From Bacteriovoracaceae bacterium (lineage in GTDB: Bacteria; Bdellovibrionota; Bacteriovoracia; Bacteriovoracales; Bacteriovoracaceae): a stretch of DNA of 64,000 nucleotides. Below, in pieces: positions 17,695 through 26,680 of this stretch. Under the pieces are notes generated by a model, which worked only from the letters and a program-made list of their open reading frames with translations, was not told where the DNA came from and ran no database searches. The number at the start of each line of letters is the position of its first letter. Position 1 is the stretch's first letter. Both the position numbers and the translations under genes were made by a program. Location of the stretch: contig JADHTQ010000020.1 of NCBI GenBank assembly GCA_016784965.1, positions 1 to 64,000 of the forward strand, written 5' to 3'.

Positions 17695-18735
17695 ATGGGT
17701 AGATTTGTACAATTTTTCTTTATATTAGTAAGCGTTGCCATATCATATGGCTTAATTATGACAAATGATTTTTGTTCTTGGATCTTTTTGCTGGAAATTA
17801 TGGCGGTTGTAGAATACTCATCACTGTATTTTTCTGATCAAATGTACTCTAAAGATGCAGCTATAAAACATATTATTTTACATATTACAATGTTGCTATT
17901 TTGTCTTATAAGTGTAGGTCTGTTCTACGCAAGCACACACTCTTTGGACTTTATGCAATATAAAATTTATAATCAGGAGATCTTTTTAATTTTTGTATCA
18001 ATGTATGTTATTTACACAGTTTTTAAGTTAGGGGCATTTCCTTTTCATTCATGGTCAGTTAATTTTTGTTCTAATGCTAATGAAGGGACCATTATCAACG
18101 GTTTATTAATCAACAGATTGGTTGTTGCATATATATTAATCAATTTAGGCCAAAAGTTTATAATGAGGTTGCAACCTGACTCTCAGCTTTTAATCAAAAA
18201 TATTGTTTATATCTTTGCCGTAAGTGGAACATTTTATGGATATTTTATGACAATAGTGCAGAAAAAATATAAAAATATTTTCATTTATCTGCTAGTAGCA
18301 CACATGAGTACCATTATTTATATAATGAGTTTTAACCAAGAATTGAGTAACTCAAAAGAGCTTATTTTTTATTTAGTAGCTGTAGTTTGTGCTGCAACAG
18401 GTGGATTGATAGTAAGAAATAAGCTGTTGGTAACAATTTTTCTAATAAGTATGATAGGATTTCCTCTCACTGCGGGATTTTCGGCAAAACTGTTGTTATT
18501 TGTCAGTTATTTTAAATTCACACCAGAATTTGATGTATTTCTATTGTTTCTGCCACTGATGTTTGGTTACGTTCATAGCTTAAAATTGATAAATGGAGTG
18601 TATTATCTTGATGAAAATCATCAAAAACACAAAAATTTTGATAACATTAAAGCAGATAGTGTTTTATTAAAAATCATTAAGACCATACTAGTATTATTTG
18701 TGGTTTTTGGTGGATTGGTGCCCTTTAATATATGA
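17695..18735 (+). CDS. nuoN: Shortened NuoN-like antiporter-type subunit
   Basis: 346 aa, against about 450-490 for typical NuoN. It keeps VFKLGAFPFHSW with Lys111 (canonical FKLSAVPFHMW) and GFPLTAGFSAKLLLF (canonical GIPPTAGFIGKFYLF). The sequence DVYEGAP after the first motif is changed to NFCSNANEGT. About 10 hydrophobic segments are present, so three or four helices are missing relative to canonical NuoN. It ends one base before the start of the GYF/TPR gene, which indicates a common transcript. Confidence 0.75.
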   Translation: MGRFVQFFFILVSVAISYGLIMTNDFCSWIFLLEIMAVVEYSSLYFSDQMYSKDAAIKHIILHITMLLFCLISVGLFYASTHSLDFMQYKIYNQEIFLIFVSMYVIYTVFKLGAFPFHSWSVNFCSNANEGTIINGLLINRLVVAYILINLGQKFIMRLQPDSQLLIKNIVYIFAVSGTFYGYFMTIVQKKYKNIFIYLLVAHMSTIIYIMSFNQELSNSKELIFYLVAVVCAATGGLIVRNKLLVTIFLISMIGFPLTAGFSAKLLLFVSYFKFTPEFDVFLLFLPLMFGYVHSLKLINGVYYLDENHQKHKNFDNIKADSVLLKIIKTILVLFVVFGGLVPFNI

Positions 18736-18736
18736 A

Positions 18737-21700
18737 ATGAAGAAAAAATACAAATTACGACTCAAAAGCAAAAGAATTGTCGGGCCCTTTACAAAAGAGC
18801 AGCTGGGAGAGCTTTATTTAAAGGGTCATATTGATGGTACTGAACAATTTCAAATATTTCCAGGTGGACAATGGCATGGACTGACTCATTTTAAGGAAGT
18901 TGAACAACTGATACTAAAGATAATCTCAAAGGACATCTCCTCTAAGGATCTAAAAGAGAACTTTGAATCTGAAACGATAATTAATTTATCGTTGGCCAAA
19001 TTTAAAGACAAAATAAAACATGATAATGCAAAAAAAGCATCAGATAAGCCTAAAAGTGCTAAAAAGAATGATGTGAAAAATAAACCAAAAGTAGATGGAG
19101 ACTTTAAAGAATTTAAATATGTAAAAAAAGATAAAAAGATTGAGTTTGACCCATCAGTAGTTGAAGAGCCAGAGGAAAAAGAGGTTGAGCAAAAAAATGA
19201 AGTTGAGAAGACTAGAGTCATAAGAGCTGCCAAAAGTGGAATACATGGACAAACTAAAACATTTTTAAACCCTGATTTTGCTCCAATTGTTGTAGAAGAG
19301 GAGGAAATTGAGGAACCAGAAGAAGAGGTAATTGAAGAAGAAGTTGTTTCTAACGATGGCAAAACCGAGTTTGTTGATCTAAAAAATTTACTTCCAGAAT
19401 TAAAAAAGGACGTTAAGGTTGTTGAAAAAGACTTTAATAAAAAACTTGTAGAAATCCAAAAACAAAAAGATGAAATAGAAAGAAAAAAGCTAGAAAGAGC
19501 AAACGCAACAGATGATGACGATGATGACGACGATGAAGAAGATGAAGAAGATGCAAAACAGAAGAGAAAAAAGAAAATTATTTTATTTCTTGTTTTACTA
19601 GTAGGTGCCTATCTATTTCTAGATGAAGATAATCCTGTCAAAACTCCAATAAAACCATTTAAAGTGGTAATTTCATTTCCTGTGTCTGAAGAATTTGAAA
19701 AGGCAGAAGAAGCTGTAGAGTATTATAAACAGGGAGTAAAAGCTTATAGGGTTGGAAGGTACACTGATAAAGCTTTGGCCCTAAAAAAGTTTCATAGGTC
19801 ATTAGAGTTGCGCATGAAAAATAATGCGTCTTTAGGATATCTCATTATGATTTATGCGGAATTATACAATGATGCTAAAGATAAAAGGCAAGCAGGAGCA
19901 GCCATTTTTAATTTGATTCGATATTCAAAAAATTTAATCCTTTCTGATATAAATATTGTTATGGGCCTTGCTATATTCTATACAAAGCTTAGAAAGTTTG
20001 ATGCTGCAAGAAATATGGTGGAGACTTATTTAAGATTTACACAAAGACTACATGATGATGATGATGAAGTAGATGAACGTACCTTGGCTTTAAGAAAAAA
20101 GGCAGATAAACCATCATTGAAACTCTTATCGGTGTACTTAAGAATTCTTATTGAAATTGGAGATTTTATAGAAGCAGAAAAGGTTTTTGAAAAGTTAAAA
20201 GATGTTAAAATCCTTCCCATAGAGGGATATAATGCTTTGGCCAGATACTTGGAAGTAACTGGTAACCAAGAAGAGGTGTTAGCTATTGTAAAAAAAGAAA
20301 GAAAAATATATCCAAAACACGTTAGTAGCTGGTTTGATTATGCAGATTACTTGGGTAAAACAAAAAATATAAAAGAATATAAGAAAGTGATGAGGGCAAT
20401 TAAAATCTTGAGAGCTGAAAGATCTCCAGTTTTTTACGCAAAATTTCTAGAATATCAAGGTGATCTAAAAGGAATGACTGATGACAAAGTTGCTGCAGCA
20501 AAATACTACAGGAAATCTCTAAAAATCCATGAAACGGATGAGTTAAGATCTAAATTGGCTGCTTTTGAAAGAGGCGGAGAAAAAAAGATCAATCGTTGGA
20601 TTCTCGAAAGTCAGGTAGTAAAAATAATGAGAAAAGCTAAAGTTGAAATGAAGAGGAAAAATTGGGATAAGGCCTTTATATATGCCGTTGAAGCTGAAGA
20701 TCTATACGACACTTACATTCCTGCATTACTTCTTTTGGCGCAAGTTCAAATTGTAAGAGGGTTTTATGAATCTGCACTTGAAACACTTGAAAAGCTAATT
20801 GAGGAATTTCCAACTAACGAAAAGATAAATTTTGCATTGATAAATGCATATATAGGATCTTATCGTATGGAGGATGCTCGCAAGCAGATCCATCTAGTGT
20901 CTACATCCAAATTTGTAACAACTTATGAATATGCATCGGTACTGGGAAGATATTACCTTGAAAGAGGGGATGTGCTTTTAACCTTAAAATGGATGCATGA
21001 AAGTGTGTCAAGAAATCCAGTGAATGACGAAGATTATTTTTTATTGGCAAAGATATATTTAGATCTTAGAAAATATAAAAAGGGAAAGATGACTTTGATG
21101 AAGGCAATTGACCTCGATCCCCAAAATGTAAATTATCAAGCGCTATATGCGCGTACTCTTTATGAACTAGATAGTGCAGAGGTGGCCATTGGTTATTTAA
21201 GAGGTCTTCTGAAAAAATACCCAGATCACCCGAAACTTTTGGCAGGGATAGCAACTTATTACTATAGAAGTGGGCAGATAAAAAACTTCGAAGTATATAA
21301 AAGAAAAATTGAGTTGTTACCAGATAGAGATCCGGAGTTTTTTAGATTTCTAATCAAGGTATTTATGCAAGATGAACAAACTGATGAAGTTATTAAGTAC
21401 TGTGAAGAGTTGTTAAAAGTAGAGCCTGGAGACTTAAAGACACGTATGATTTTAGGTGAGAATTACTTGTTTAAAAATGATTTTGATAGGTCTTTAAAAG
21501 CCTTTTTAAGCATTGAATCTAGGTTAAAATCTTTTCCGCGAACATATTATTTTATCGCAAAGTTGTACATTATGAAAAAGAATTATGAAAAGGCCATGGA
21601 ATATGCAGAAAAGGAGATTGCTGCGAATAAAAACTTAGAGTATGGCTACTTCATAAAGGGTGAAATTTTAAAAGAACAAGGAAAGATAAATTTGTCAATT

Positions 21701-21991
21701 GGGCAATATGAAAGAGCACTTTCCATAAATGGAAAATATGTTGAAGCACTACTATCTCTTGCATACATTAAATATCACCATAAACTTCTATATGATGAAG
21801 CCCGTGAGTACTATGCACGTGCAAAGAAAGAGGACCCCGCAAATCCTGGTATTTATCTTCATTTAGGTAATGTATATAAGGAAATGGGGCAAGGAGATCT
21901 TGCCCATAATGCTTATAAAGTATATCTTGAATTAAGACCTGATGCCCCCAAAAAACGACAGATAAAAGAGATAATGCAATTTCTTAAATAG
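18737..21991 (+). CDS. GYF-like / single-TM / TPR envelope protein
   Basis: 1084 aa from the ATG at 18737, one base after the nuoN-like stop. An upstream in-frame start at 18698 would lie inside nuoN. Order: a GYF_2-like N-terminus (residues 1-60; KRIVGPFTKEQLGELYLKGHI, FQIFPGGQWHGL); a charged low-complexity linker (60-275) ending in an Asp/Glu run; a lysine patch; one TM helix (about 278-296, IILFLVLLVGAYLFL); then more than ten TPR-like helical repeats to the C-terminus. The likely topology is GYF in the cytoplasm and TPRs in the periplasm. GYF plus TM resembles the gliding protein GltJ/AgmX and long TPR arrays resemble GltI/AgmK of Myxococcus. The link with the Nuo-like arm is not explained by known biology. 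Confidence 0.7.
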   Translation: MKKKYKLRLKSKRIVGPFTKEQLGELYLKGHIDGTEQFQIFPGGQWHGLTHFKEVEQLILKIISKDISSKDLKENFESETIINLSLAKFKDKIKHDNAKKASDKPKSAKKNDVKNKPKVDGDFKEFKYVKKDKKIEFDPSVVEEPEEKEVEQKNEVEKTRVIRAAKSGIHGQTKTFLNPDFAPIVVEEEEIEEPEEEVIEEEVVSNDGKTEFVDLKNLLPELKKDVKVVEKDFNKKLVEIQKQKDEIERKKLERANATDDDDDDDDEEDEEDAKQKRKKKIILFLVLLVGAYLFLDEDNPVKTPIKPFKVVISFPVSEEFEKAEEAVEYYKQGVKAYRVGRYTDKALALKKFHRSLELRMKNNASLGYLIMIYAELYNDAKDKRQAGAAIFNLIRYSKNLILSDINIVMGLAIFYTKLRKFDAARNMVETYLRFTQRLHDDDDEVDERTLALRKKADKPSLKLLSVYLRILIEIGDFIEAEKVFEKLKDVKILPIEGYNALARYLEVTGNQEEVLAIVKKERKIYPKHVSSWFDYADYLGKTKNIKEYKKVMRAIKILRAERSPVFYAKFLEYQGDLKGMTDDKVAAAKYYRKSLKIHETDELRSKLAAFERGGEKKINRWILESQVVKIMRKAKVEMKRKNWDKAFIYAVEAEDLYDTYIPALLLLAQVQIVRGFYESALETLEKLIEEFPTNEKINFALINAYIGSYRMEDARKQIHLVSTSKFVTTYEYASVLGRYYLERGDVLLTLKWMHESVSRNPVNDEDYFLLAKIYLDLRKYKKGKMTLMKAIDLDPQNVNYQALYARTLYELDSAEVAIGYLRGLLKKYPDHPKLLAGIATYYYRSGQIKNFEVYKRKIELLPDRDPEFFRFLIKVFMQDEQTDEVIKYCEELLKVEPGDLKTRMILGENYLFKNDFDRSLKAFLSIESRLKSFPRTYYFIAKLYIMKKNYEKAMEYAEKEIAANKNLEYGYFIKGEILKEQGKINLSIGQYERALSINGKYVEALLSLAYIKYHHKLLYDEAREYYARAKKEDPANPGIYLHLGNVYKEMGQGDLAHNAYKVYLELRPDAPKKRQIKEIMQFLK

Positions 21992-21992
21992 A

Positions 21993-22229
21993 TTATTTCA
22001 CTAAGTCACAGTCTGAGATATATAGTATTGAATTAAGTGGTACGACATAGTTAGTTGAGCGTGACTTTTTATCAAGTATTTGTATTTCAACCATATAGTC
22101 AGATATTGATTTTAACTTACCTTCAAGGGTCTTGTTATTAATCAGTGTAATCTTACTAGAAACGGTATCAGTTGCCTTTGCAGTCATTCTATGTAGTGCT
22201 TTGCCTATGTTATATTTTTTCTCAGACAT
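21993..22229 (-). CDS. Small Sm-like (Hfq-fold?) protein
   Basis: 78 aa. VSSKITLINNKTLEGKLKSISDYMVEIQIL...STNYVVPLNSILYI follows the Sm1/Sm2 pattern of Hfq and related proteins (VxIxLxNGxxLxGxxxSFDxFxVxL...VxxxAIxxI), preceded by a short N-terminal helix as in Hfq. The diagnostic Hfq KH motif is not present. It could be a divergent Hfq/LSm-type RNA-binding protein or an unrelated small beta-barrel. It converges with the TPR gene, with one base between the stops. Confidence 0.45.
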   Translation of the reverse strand: MSEKKYNIGKALHRMTAKATDTVSSKITLINNKTLEGKLKSISDYMVEIQILDKKSRSTNYVVPLNSILYISDCDLVK

Positions 22230-22327
22230 TTTTGCTCCGTTGTTAGTCTCTTTTTAGATGATTCTAAAGTGTATAATCGGAATTGGTAGAAATTACATTA
22301 GAGTTACTTAAGGTTTAGTTAGTATAG

Positions 22328-22343
22328 TGGCACGGATCTTGAA
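22328..22343 (+). promoter_or_regulatory. Sigma-54-like element with imperfect -12
   Basis: TGGCACGGATCTTGAA matches the -24 half of the sigma-54 consensus (TGGCACG) and TTG of the -12 half, but the essential GC at -12 reads GA. It lies 40 bases before the ATG at 22383. It is reported because the -24 match is exact; function is doubtful. Confidence 0.25.
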
Positions 22344-22382
22344 GTAAATTATGTAAGAATATCTTGTAACAAGGAATTACAG

Positions 22383-22898
22383 ATGGTTACCAGGCATAAT
22401 TACTATTTTTTCTTCGGTATGGTGTTTATTTTTTTGACAGTCGTACTAAGTATTCTAAATTGGAGTACACCATATCTATTAAATTATAAAAAACAACAGG
22501 TTAAAAGCAGTAGGGGGTATAACATAGCTGTAAAAAAAGATTACACTTACAGTGTGCCGTCTAAGAAGCAGATTGATTCAAAAATTTCTAGAGTTAAAAG
22601 TCAAGGAAAGGCCTTTTTATATTTAGCAATTATCATAGCTATTGCTGCCTTTTTGTATGCTCACTTTAAAAACAAAGTATTGTCAGTTCCTAAGCCAATA
22701 AGTAGTGACAGCATTCTATTTCGCAAAATATTAGTTCAACCAAATATTGAATATAATGAAAACATAACTGTTGAAGATATTAAAAGCAAGGACATTCAAG
22801 ACGAAAAAATTGATATTTCTATAGACGATTCTATACTTGTTAGTTTAAAGGATAAAAAAGGTTCTAAGAATATTGAAAATCACGATCATTTACAATAG
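22383..22898 (+). CDS. Two-TM protein of unknown function
   Basis: 171 aa. TM1 spans about residues 8-28 (FFFGMVFIFLTVVLSIL) and TM2 about 79-95 (AFLYLAIIIAIAAFLYAHF), separated by a basic 50-residue loop. The C-terminal 75 residues are hydrophilic with several Asp/Glu/Lys. AAGGA precedes the ATG. No family is recognised. Its 3' end overlaps the convergent mutS2 stop by 13 bases. Confidence 0.6.
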   Translation: MVTRHNYYFFFGMVFIFLTVVLSILNWSTPYLLNYKKQQVKSSRGYNIAVKKDYTYSVPSKKQIDSKISRVKSQGKAFLYLAIIIAIAAFLYAHFKNKVLSVPKPISSDSILFRKILVQPNIEYNENITVEDIKSKDIQDEKIDISIDDSILVSLKDKKGSKNIENHDHLQ

Positions 22899-25270
22899 AT
22901 TTTAGTACATCCATCATTGTATTCATCAGCTTCCCATTTATAATTATCTGACTTTGATAATTTTTGACGTAGCCAACTTTTTAAAATGCCATCACCATGA
23001 CCGTGGATTATACTTAGAAATGGTATATTGCCCATATCTAGATCAACAAGTGACTTCTCAACGGTTGATTGAAATTGTTCAAGGCGCATACCGATACAAT
23101 TAATTTCAAGTGGAGAAACATCTGGTTTATCTAAGTTGATCGTTACTTTGCTTGATGAAACAGATTGTTGGTTACTTGATATCAACCTTAATGTATCGAT
23201 CTTGCATCTGAGATTAATTTTTTTATCTGAAACAGACACTTCATTTTTGCGCTGATTGAAGCTGGTTACCCTTACAACTCTTCCTAAGATTGTAGAAAAA
23301 TAGTTACTATTTACTTTAATATCTTCAGAAGATGGCACACTTGTATATTTATCATAGAGTGGATTATCTGCTTGCAGCTTAGATGAATCATCTCCCAATT
23401 GATTAAGCTGTGATTGAACATTTTTTACTTTTGAAAAAAAGGTTTTCTGGTTTCCCAATTTCTGTGATTTAACATCATTTAAGATTTTTTTTGCTTCACT
23501 GAATGTTTTATCAATTTTTTCTTGAAATTCATTTAATATTTTCTGTTTTTCTAAATGAATTAACCCCTCCATGGATTTTTTTTGGTTTTTAAGTTGAGTA
23601 TTGAGTTGTCTGTTTTTATTAAGCTCACGGTCTAGCTTTGACTTCTTAAAGGTTAACTCTTGTAGTAATGCCTCGTAAGAGAGATGTTTTTTATCAAACA
23701 TCTCTTTAGCACGTTCAGGTATTGGACTTTTTATGCCAAGTTGTCCGGCAATAATTTCAAAGATCAAAAAGGCCATAGAACTTCCAGGCTCCCCGATATT
23801 TAGTTTATATGTAGGCCTATTTCCATCGCGATCAAATCCAACATGGCATGAAATGTAATCATTATTTGAATGCATGAATGTTTTAAAAAATTGATGATGG
23901 CTAGAGATGATAATTTTAGAATCTGATTTTTTATGAATCTCCTCTAAAAAGGCGATGGCAAGAGATGATGCCTCTTCTGAAGAAGTTGAGTTAAAGATTT
24001 CATCTATGACGATTAGATTTTGGCCTGAAAGCTCGCTCAGTAAAGATAAATAATTTCGTGACTCTGAGGCGAAAGAACTAAGACCATCTATGAGGCCTTG
24101 CTGATCGTTACCAAAATAAAATATATTCTCGCAAGGTGTGATATCACCATCTGAGATGGGAAGAAATAGTCCATAGTGTAAAAAAAGGTGACTTAGGGTG
24201 ATGGCCTTGATTGCAACAGTTTTACCCCCAGTGTTGGGACCAGAAACGATAAGTCCTAACTGCTTTGAGGAAATAGAAATAGTATTTTTCACAGGATCTT
24301 CTATCAAAGGATGAAAAAGATCCTGTAAATGAGTTTGAAAATTAGAGTTAATCCTTGGACGTTTTAGATTGAGAGAGTGACAGTACTTACCTTTTGCAAG
24401 CAATAGATCTATCTCGATGAGAAAAGTTTGTGCCTTTTTAATCTGATCGTAGTGATTAAATAGAAATTTACTAAAATCAGAGCAAATTCTACTAAGTATT
24501 TCCTCCAACTCTGCCATTAAATGCTGACGTTTGTTAGACTTGATTTTTATGCTCAAAGGTGTGACAAACAAGGTTAATCCACTTGCAGAACGTGCCATTA
24601 TTGAGCCATGGTCGCTTTTATATGAATCGGAACGAATGGCCAAGACGTAGTGATCATTAACTATATCATGTTCACTAAACTGTAATGCATCAGTGTAAAA
24701 AGGATTTTTTGCTATTTGGTTAATTTCATGTCTAAGTTCTTTTTCTATCTCTTGAATTTTTGTAAATATTTTTGATAGTTCGGGGTGCCGTTGGTAGTTT
24801 ATGGTTCCATTTGGACTGACAAATGAGCGAATTTTGACTATAAAGTTTCTGTTTATTTGATTGAATGCAGTTTGGTCAATTTCAAATTCAGAAGCTTTCA
24901 CCCAGTTTTTGAATTTTTTATAAAGTGATTTGTAAGCTTCAAGAGTGAGGCAAATAAAATTAAGTTCTGCAATAGTTGCAAAATGACCTATTTTAATACG
25001 CTCTATATTTGAAAACATTGCTTTATCTGAGGGAATCTGTTCTATATATTGATAGATATGGCTTGCATCACAGCCAAGCTCATTAAAGAAGAATTCAATT
25101 GAGTCAAATTCATGCTCAATTTGGGAGATATTCTTGGAGGTAATAGGGCGGTTTAGAATTTCTTTTGTCTCATCGAAATGTGCGAGTATAATTATTCTAT
25201 TAACAATGTATCCCCAATCAAGGAGATCCAACTCAGATTGATTATTTATATTAAGAAGATTAAACGCCAT
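22886..25270 (-). CDS. mutS2: MutS2 ATPase with C-terminal Smr nuclease domain
   Basis: 794 aa, the usual MutS2 length. Core features: a MutS-type ATPase with Walker A GPNTGGKT (near residue 342), Walker B LIVIDEIFNSTS and signature ESRNYLSLLSEL; a long coiled coil (about 530-620); and a C-terminal Smr domain with LEINCIGMRLEQF and IIHGHGDGILKSWLR. Known members act on collided or stalled ribosomes or suppress recombination, not mismatch repair. The ATG at 25270 lies in the CATG that also starts the divergent NFACT gene, an arrangement that fits a joint role in ribosome rescue. No clear ribosome binding site precedes it. Confidence 0.93.
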   Translation of the reverse strand: MAFNLLNINNQSELDLLDWGYIVNRIIILAHFDETKEILNRPITSKNISQIEHEFDSIEFFFNELGCDASHIYQYIEQIPSDKAMFSNIERIKIGHFATIAELNFICLTLEAYKSLYKKFKNWVKASEFEIDQTAFNQINRNFIVKIRSFVSPNGTINYQRHPELSKIFTKIQEIEKELRHEINQIAKNPFYTDALQFSEHDIVNDHYVLAIRSDSYKSDHGSIMARSASGLTLFVTPLSIKIKSNKRQHLMAELEEILSRICSDFSKFLFNHYDQIKKAQTFLIEIDLLLAKGKYCHSLNLKRPRINSNFQTHLQDLFHPLIEDPVKNTISISSKQLGLIVSGPNTGGKTVAIKAITLSHLFLHYGLFLPISDGDITPCENIFYFGNDQQGLIDGLSSFASESRNYLSLLSELSGQNLIVIDEIFNSTSSEEASSLAIAFLEEIHKKSDSKIIISSHHQFFKTFMHSNNDYISCHVGFDRDGNRPTYKLNIGEPGSSMAFLIFEIIAGQLGIKSPIPERAKEMFDKKHLSYEALLQELTFKKSKLDRELNKNRQLNTQLKNQKKSMEGLIHLEKQKILNEFQEKIDKTFSEAKKILNDVKSQKLGNQKTFFSKVKNVQSQLNQLGDDSSKLQADNPLYDKYTSVPSSEDIKVNSNYFSTILGRVVRVTSFNQRKNEVSVSDKKINLRCKIDTLRLISSNQQSVSSSKVTINLDKPDVSPLEINCIGMRLEQFQSTVEKSLVDLDMGNIPFLSIIHGHGDGILKSWLRQKLSKSDNYKWEADEYNDGCTKIYCK

Positions 25271-25271
25271 G
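25268..25271. promoter_or_regulatory. Overlapping divergent start codons (CATG)
   Basis: Minus-strand ATG of mutS2 (25270-25268) and plus-strand ATG of the NFACT gene (25269-25271) overlap by two bases in one CATG. No intergenic DNA exists, so each gene's promoter and leader must lie in the other's coding sequence. A plus-strand TATATT at 25247-25252 could be the -10 of the NFACT gene and would give a leader of about 10 bases. Confidence 0.7.
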
Positions 25272-26645
25272 ATACAAAACTATAACACGTTAAAAGCTAA
25301 CATATATAATTATAATAGTATATTTTTGTCTGGAAAAGAAAACATATTTGGAAAGATCCAAAAGATTTACAGTTCACCTCACTTGATTTGTCTAACTGTA
25401 AGGTTTCCAGGTAATACCAGATATTTATACTTAGGTAGGGGAAACCACTATGAGGGTATATGGGAGGGAAGTAAAATTCCGCCATCTGAAATCAGAATTC
25501 GTGAAAGATTTTTAGAATATTTCCGGAAATATTTAAAGGGTGCAACAACCGGTAAGATTATATTAGATGAATTAGACCGAATTGTGACGATCCCATATTT
25601 TAAAGATGGTCGGCAACAATACATCTCTTTTTTTTATAAAGGTCGCTCTCTATATTTTTTGAATATTTATTATAAAAAAGGTTGGAAAATTTTCCTATCA
25701 TGGCAGTTACTTAAAAAAGACTCAATTGTTATTGAGGGCGAAATTGAAGATAGTGTATATAAAATCATCTATGGTTACTTCGATCAGCTTGGAAGACGTG
25801 ATGTAAAAGATAAAGAACAAAAGTCCGAACCTTGTATGTCAATAGACGACTATTTTGCAAAGGAAAAAAAGAGGTATCAAACCAATAAATTACCCAAGCG
25901 AAAAATGAAATATCTACAAAGAAAAGAAGTACGTATTGCACAGGATTTAAAAAAAGTAAAAAAATGGAAGGAGCTTAAACAGTTGATTGAGGAGCAAAAT
26001 TTTGAGTTTATCAGTGATACATTTTGTGGGTATAAATTTAAGTTTGATAAGGAGTGGAATCATTACAAAAAGTTAGATTTAGTTTATAAAAAAATAAAGA
26101 GATTAAAGATGGCAGAGGAGCTTCTAACAAAAAGGATACAGGAGCATAAAAAGATATGTGAAAGAGCAATTAAGGAACAAAATATAGGTGGAGAGACCAC
26201 GAAGATAAAATATATCTCTCCAGTTTGGCATACTCCTAAGCTAAAAAAAATGAATGGAATTGATGTTAAAAAAGATATCGTGGAGTTTACTTTTTCGGAG
26301 GGTACGACAGCTGCAGTCGGGAAAAATGTACATGCAAATGACTATTTAAGAAATGTCTGGAGTAAAAAATCCCATTACTGGTTCCACATTGAAGGTTATA
26401 AAAGTGGTCATCTCATTGTTAAAACCGATGATATTACTTGGTTTAGTGAAAATGACTTTATGGTGCTTGGCTCAATCTTAAAAGATTACGCAGGACTTGA
26501 AATAGATATGATACCCTTGATATATACTCAGGTAAAAAATATCAAGGGCCTAAAGGGTTCTGCTGGTAGCGTAACATACAAAAAAGCAAAATTTATTAAA
26601 GTCAAATATCTAAAAATTTGGCGTGATTATATTTCATTTGATTAG
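25269..26645 (+). CDS. rqcH: NFACT-family protein, RqcH-type ribosome quality control factor
   Basis: 458 aa, shorter than Bacillus RqcH (about 570). N-terminal NFACT-N: GKIQKIYSSPHLICLTVRFPG and the Asp-Arg pair (Asp103-Arg104 in ILDELDRIV), which in RqcH is needed for alanine tailing. A coiled-coil middle (about 220-300) follows, then NFACT-R: ANDYLRNVWSKKSHYWFHIEGYKSGHLIVK and TQVKNIKGLKGSAGSVTY. Such proteins bind 60S/50S-nascent chain complexes and recruit Ala-tRNA. About 28 residues precede the GKIQKIY motif, which matches the family start. The shorter length suggests a trimmed helix-hairpin or middle region. Confidence 0.85.
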   Translation: MIQNYNTLKANIYNYNSIFLSGKENIFGKIQKIYSSPHLICLTVRFPGNTRYLYLGRGNHYEGIWEGSKIPPSEIRIRERFLEYFRKYLKGATTGKIILDELDRIVTIPYFKDGRQQYISFFYKGRSLYFLNIYYKKGWKIFLSWQLLKKDSIVIEGEIEDSVYKIIYGYFDQLGRRDVKDKEQKSEPCMSIDDYFAKEKKRYQTNKLPKRKMKYLQRKEVRIAQDLKKVKKWKELKQLIEEQNFEFISDTFCGYKFKFDKEWNHYKKLDLVYKKIKRLKMAEELLTKRIQEHKKICERAIKEQNIGGETTKIKYISPVWHTPKLKKMNGIDVKKDIVEFTFSEGTTAAVGKNVHANDYLRNVWSKKSHYWFHIEGYKSGHLIVKTDDITWFSENDFMVLGSILKDYAGLEIDMIPLIYTQVKNIKGLKGSAGSVTYKKAKFIKVKYLKIWRDYISFD

Positions 26646-26680
26646 CTTTGAAGGTATTATTAGTAGATGGAGGTGTAAAA

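Noticed and set aside
12787-18735. Mrp-type Na+/H+ antiporter as identity of the membrane cluster
   Set aside because: Mrp operons lack NuoA/H/J-type subunits and use the order A-B-C-D-E-F-G; the presence of H- and J-like genes and of the order A-H-J-K-L-M-N points to complex I origin.
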